A stretch of 34,598 nt of DNA from positions 8,812 to 43,409 of the forward strand of contig JAQSCZ010000010.1 in NCBI GenBank assembly GCA_029945665.1. The letters are read 5' to 3'. This document shows positions 31,811-34,598 of the stretch, piece by piece. This DNA is from a bacterium (GTDB lineage Bacteria > Bacteroidota > Bacteroidia > NS11-12g > UBA955). The translations under genes were made by a program, and so were the position numbers. The stretch's first letter is position 1. Each line of letters begins with the position of its first letter. The notes under the pieces are model-generated. The model had not been told where the DNA came from, searched no databases, and saw nothing but the letters and a program-made list of their open reading frames with translations.

Positions 31811-33163
31811 TTATAATTTTTGAAAGAAAACAGTTAAGGCCATCTTGTCAATTAATTCTTGTTCGCCTGTTAAAAGGTTTTTTAAAGCCAGTTGATTGTT
31901 TTTCATTTCATTTTCACCGACTATAACTGCCCATAGGATATTTTTTGCATTGGCATAATCCAATTGCTTTTTTAATTTAGAAGTATCTGGATAAACTTCT
32001 GTTTTTATACCATTCAATCTCAGTTCATCGGCCAGTGGTAAAGAATAAGCGAATGCACTTTCATCCATGCAACAAAATAAAACATCTGTAAAATTTGTGC
32101 CATCGGTAGGGAATAAATTCAACTCTTCCATGACATCATAAATGCGGTCGATACCAAAAGAAATGCCAATTCCCGAAATGCCTTTTAATCCGAAAATGCC
32201 GGTAAGGTCATCGTAACGACCACCGCCACTAATGCTGCCCATTTGAACACTGGTAGGCACTACTTCTAAGATACAGCCTGTGTAATAATCGAGACCACGG
32301 GCAAGGCTACCATCGAGGTAGACAAAATCGGTTTTTTGATCAAGTAAATTTAATAATTGATTCAAGTCTGACATTGCTTTTTTAGCATTCTCAGTATCGG
32401 GCAATGCATGCTGAATGGCCTCTAAATTAGCAGCATTGAAAGCCTGTTTATTGAGTAAAGACAAAATGATAGTTGATTGGACATCATTTAATCCCAAAGC
32501 GATTAGTTCATTTTTCACACCATCCATTCCAATTTTATCGGCTTTGTCAATTATAATGGTGATGGTTTTGAAATGTACCGAAACATCTGCTTTTTCGACT
32601 ACAGCTTCTAATAATTTTCTATGGTTAATTCTTATTTCAAAATCATTCAATCCAAGTTTAGAAAATACCTGTCTGTAAATTTTAATAAAATCGGCTTCGC
32701 ATAAAAGAGAGTTGGTGCCAAGCACATCGGCATCGCATTGCCAAAACTCACGGTAGCGGCCTTTTTGAGGTCTATCTGCACGCCATACGGGTTGCATTTG
32801 GTAGCGCTTAAAAGGAAAGGTCACCTCGTTTTGATTCATCACCACATAGCGGGCCAAAGGCACGGTTAAATCGTAGCGGAGGCCTTTCTCAGAGATGAGT
32901 GGTGTTAAAGATTTTGAATCAAATTTATCAGAATTTATATCTTTCAAATAATCGCCACTGTTTAGTATTTTAAACAACAATTGATCGCCTTCGGCACCGT
33001 ATTTACCAGTAAGGGTACTCAGGTTTTCCATACTTGGTGTTTCCAAAGGCATGAATCCAAATGATTGATAAACTTTCTCAATGGTATTGAGAATATATTT
33101 GCGTTTGGCCATTATTTTGGGGCCAAAATCTCTTGTACCTCTTGGTATACTTGGTTTGCTCAT
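31811..33163 (-). CDS. hisS: Histidine--tRNA ligase
   Basis: 450 residues from the ATG giving MSKPSIPRGTRDFGP; a longer frame to 33205 would run past the -7 promoter box and is rejected. Class II synthetase that charges tRNA-His. Motif 1 region PRGTRDF, motif 2 FKRYQMQPVWRADRPQKGRYREF with the family's FYQ/RYQ element, the histidine-specific LARGLDYYTG, SGGGRYDDL, and motif 3 GISFGIDRIYDVM are all present. A C-terminal anticodon-binding domain (about 350-450) follows, with TDVLFCCMD and a KKQLDYANAKN stretch. Probably first in a hisS-hutH transcript. Confidence 0.96.
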   Translation of the reverse strand: MSKPSIPRGTRDFGPKIMAKRKYILNTIEKVYQSFGFMPLETPSMENLSTLTGKYGAEGDQLLFKILNSGDYLKDINSDKFDSKSLTPLISEKGLRYDLTVPLARYVVMNQNEVTFPFKRYQMQPVWRADRPQKGRYREFWQCDADVLGTNSLLCEADFIKIYRQVFSKLGLNDFEIRINHRKLLEAVVEKADVSVHFKTITIIIDKADKIGMDGVKNELIALGLNDVQSTIILSLLNKQAFNAANLEAIQHALPDTENAKKAMSDLNQLLNLLDQKTDFVYLDGSLARGLDYYTGCILEVVPTSVQMGSISGGGRYDDLTGIFGLKGISGIGISFGIDRIYDVMEELNLFPTDGTNFTDVLFCCMDESAFAYSLPLADELRLNGIKTEVYPDTSKLKKQLDYANAKNILWAVIVGENEMKNNQLALKNLLTGEQELIDKMALTVFFQKL

Positions 33164-33191
33164 GCTTAGGGTTTCAATTAAAATCGCGTTG

Positions 33192-33199
33192 CAAAAGTA
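33192..33199 (-). promoter_or_regulatory. -7 promoter box for hisS
   Basis: The minus strand reads TACTTTTG (TAnnTTTG), 28 nt before the chosen ATG; -33 box unclear. Confidence 0.45.
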
Positions 33200-33314
33200 A
33201 GGCAATTTGTAATTATAGTTAATAGTTAATTGTTATTAGTTATTGAGTGTTGAAATTAGGAAGTTAGAAAATATTCTGTAAATGGTTTTATATTCGTTTT
33301 AAAATTTGAATACA

Positions 33315-33740
33315 ATGGGTTACGAAGTACATGTAGTAAGAAGAAATGATTTTGATAATTATGAAGAGGAATCAAATATAAGCATTCAAGAATGGAAGCA
33401 ATTAGTTGACACGTTTCCTGAACTAACTTGGGAGCAATTTGAAGGTGATACAAAGGTGTTAGATTATGAATATTCTTATTGGTTGGCCCATCCCGAAATA
33501 GATGAAAGCAACAGACCTTGGTTTCAATATTACAAAGGTACTATCTGCACAAAATGGGCAGATCCCGCTTGTCTTAAATTGTTATTAATGATGGCTGAAC
33601 ATTTGAATGCAAGGCTTGTTGGCGATGAGGGTGAGCAGTATACTATGAAGGAAATAAATAGATTGGAAGCGAACAGTAAATCGAGGTCTTCATCAACAGC
33701 TACTAATAAGAACAAGAAACCTTTTTGGAAGTTTTGGTAA
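33315..33740 (+). CDS. Hypothetical protein
   Basis: 141 residues from the ATG giving MGYEVHVVRRNDFDNYEEES; a TTG three codons upstream is not needed. The N-terminal 95 residues look like a compact acidic alpha/beta domain (SIQEWKQLVDTFPELTW, YWLAHPEIDES, PWFQYYKGTICTKWADPA, KLLLMMAEHLNARLVGDEGEQY). The tail is Lys/Ser/Asn-rich and ends KKPFWKFW. I recall similar 'GYEVHVVR' proteins as conserved hypotheticals in Bacteroidota but know no function. No signal or membrane helix. It is followed at once by REP-like palindromes and the transposase. Confidence 0.65.
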   Translation: MGYEVHVVRRNDFDNYEEESNISIQEWKQLVDTFPELTWEQFEGDTKVLDYEYSYWLAHPEIDESNRPWFQYYKGTICTKWADPACLKLLLMMAEHLNARLVGDEGEQYTMKEINRLEANSKSRSSSTATNKNKKPFWKFW

Positions 33741-33759
33741 AACAACCACGATTCATAAC

Positions 33760-33829
33760 CGACCCTGAAAGGGTCGTATACATGTAGCCTTGATATAACA
33801 GATATGATCCCCGACCCCGAAGGCGGTCG
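33760..33829. repeat. Two REP-like palindromes upstream of the Y1 transposase
   Basis: CGACCCTGAAAGGGTCG (33760-33776, perfect, 6-nt arms and 5-nt loop) and CGACCCCGAAGGCGGTCG (33812-33829, imperfect). A GTAG tetranucleotide lies between them (in catGTAGcc, near 33784). Confidence 0.85.
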
Positions 33830-33890
33830 CATATTAATTATTTCACAAAATTTATAATAAACATATTCAAAATTTATAAATTTGTCAAAT

Positions 33891-34376
33891 ATGTCAGGAA
33901 CGTTTTCTAAAATATACATTCAAATTGTATTTGCGGTTCAAGGTCGAAGATCGCTAATAAATCAGTCTTGGGAAGATGAATTATACAAATACATAACTGG
34001 AACAATAACAAATAAACAACAGAAATTATTAGCTATTAATGGTATGCCAGATCATGTTCATATTTTAATTGGAATGAAACCTTCTTGTTGCTTATCTGAT
34101 TTGGTAAGAGAGATTAAAAAATCTTCAAACGATTTTATTTGCGAGAAAAATTTTTGTAGAGGAAATTTTAATTGGCAGGAAGGATTTGGAGCTTTTTCAT
34201 ACAGTCCAAATGATTTGAATCGTGTAATAACCTATATACAAAATCAAAAAACACATCATCAAAAAAGTATGTTTAAGGATGAGTATCATACAATGCTTTC
34301 AGAGTTCGAGATAGATTTCAAAGAGGAGTATTTATTCGAATGGATAGACGATAACCCTCTCGACCACAATGCTTAG
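33891..34376 (+). CDS. Y1/HUH transposase, REP-associated (RAYT-like, IS200/IS605 superfamily)
   Basis: 161 residues from the ATG giving MSGTFSKIYIQIVFAVQGR; a TTG three codons upstream is not needed. The catalytic parts are complete: HUH motif in NGMPDHVHILIG (His55, His57) and the candidate nucleophile Tyr115 in RVITYIQNQKTHHQK. WQEGFGAFSYS is typical of the Bacteroidota IS200-like group. Such single-strand transposases nick and join DNA at hairpins. No TnpB-like gene is nearby, and flanking palindromes in opposite orientations with GTAG tetranucleotides fit a domesticated REP-associated enzyme rather than a simple IS200. Start codon, length and motifs indicate an intact gene. Confidence 0.92.
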   Translation: MSGTFSKIYIQIVFAVQGRRSLINQSWEDELYKYITGTITNKQQKLLAINGMPDHVHILIGMKPSCCLSDLVREIKKSSNDFICEKNFCRGNFNWQEGFGAFSYSPNDLNRVITYIQNQKTHHQKSMFKDEYHTMLSEFEIDFKEEYLFEWIDDNPLDHNA

Positions 34377-34385
34377 ATGAATATA

Positions 34386-34403
34386 CGACCACCTTCGGGG
34401 TCG
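34386..34403. repeat. Inverted REP-like palindrome just after the transposase
   Basis: CGACCACCTTCGGGGTCG is the reverse complement, with one change, of the palindrome at 33812-33829. The transposase gene is therefore bracketed by REP-like elements in opposite orientation. Confidence 0.8.
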
Positions 34404-34420
34404 TTTCATGTTATATGACT

Positions 34421-34598
34421 GTTTCCATGACCCCGAAGGCGGTCGAATCATTGTAGCTGCGGTCGAATCATTGTAGCAAAATATCATCATGTTTCCACGA
34501 CCCCGAAGGCGGTCGAATCATTGTAGCTGCGGTCGAATCGTTGTAGATAAAATACCATCATATTTCCACGACCCCGAAGGCGGTCGAATCATTGTAGC
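34421..34598. repeat. 70-71-bp tandem repeat containing REP-like palindromes, cut by the window end
   Basis: Units begin at 34421, 34491 and 34562. Each starts with a TTTCCAYGA segment joined to a CCCCGAAGGCGGTCG palindrome (34428-34445, 34498-34515, 34569-34586), then AATCATTGTAGC. The second half of the palindrome and its GTAG tail is repeated (CTGCGGTCGAATCATTGTAG) within the first two units. The array continues past the window. Confidence 0.88.

Noticed and set aside
34421-34598. CRISPR-like regular repeats
   Set aside because: The 70-bp period consists of whole near-identical units, so there are no unique spacers, and no cas gene is present.

Overview
The window looks like chromosomal DNA of an AT-rich member of the Bacteroidota, perhaps of the Chitinophagales/Sphingobacteriales type. 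The evidence is: promoters of the Bacteroidota form TTTG-N19-21-TAnnTTTG; a secreted protein with a gliding-motility-type (T9SS type B) C-terminal sorting domain; a HYC_CC_PP-like Cys protein; the rpsU-tyrosine recombinase-hpf gene order; and almost no Shine-Dalgarno sequences. No rRNA, tRNA or CRISPR array was seen. Assignments come from reading motifs and proteins by eye; no database search was run.

Layout. 1-9.2 kb is mostly housekeeping: a saccharopine dehydrogenase cut by the window edge, a COG2509-type FAD dehydrogenase, an alpha-oxoamine synthase (serine palmitoyltransferase/KBL type), a triple helix-hairpin-helix membrane protein, an acyl-CoA dehydrogenase, then rpsU, a Xer-type recombinase and hpf. 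A leftward operon pssA-purS-baiN follows (7.9-10.1 kb); its last gene is broken by one base in a homopolymer. 10.2-13.0 kb is a leftward four-gene envelope operon of poorly known proteins, headed by a DUF4349 lipoprotein. 13.2-18.9 kb holds a pseudo-receiver protein, a nitroreductase, an exported-looking pirin, an OmpA-family protein, ribonuclease Z and an SDR dehydrogenase.

18.9-20.1 kb has no gene. It holds three head-to-tail copies of a 344-bp unit, each with six 17-nt palindromes (6-nt arms, 5-nt loop). 20.1-23.7 kb is a metal-handling island: a CDF exporter, two small Cys-rich exported proteins, and an MbnP-MbnH-like pair (copper protein plus diheme MauG-like enzyme). 23.8-28.3 kb holds a cytosolic substrate-binding-fold protein whose 3' end is repeated 3.65 kb downstream as a 283-bp direct repeat. 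The interval contains a T9SS type B cargo gene, a Cys-rich secreted protein and an unusual nested inverted repeat. 28.3-33.2 kb carries an M2-family peptidase lipoprotein, hutH and hisS. 33.3-34.6 kb ends with a hypothetical protein and a complete Y1/HUH (RAYT-like) transposase between REP-like palindromes, followed by a 70-bp tandem repeat that runs off the window.

Most notable are the palindrome array at 19.0-20.0 kb and the RAYT/REP locus at 33.7-34.6 kb, which share the same 17-18-nt palindrome design; the repeat-flanked secretion cassette at 24.4-28.3 kb; and the copper/metal island. Several promoters sit so close to the start codon that leaderless mRNAs are likely.
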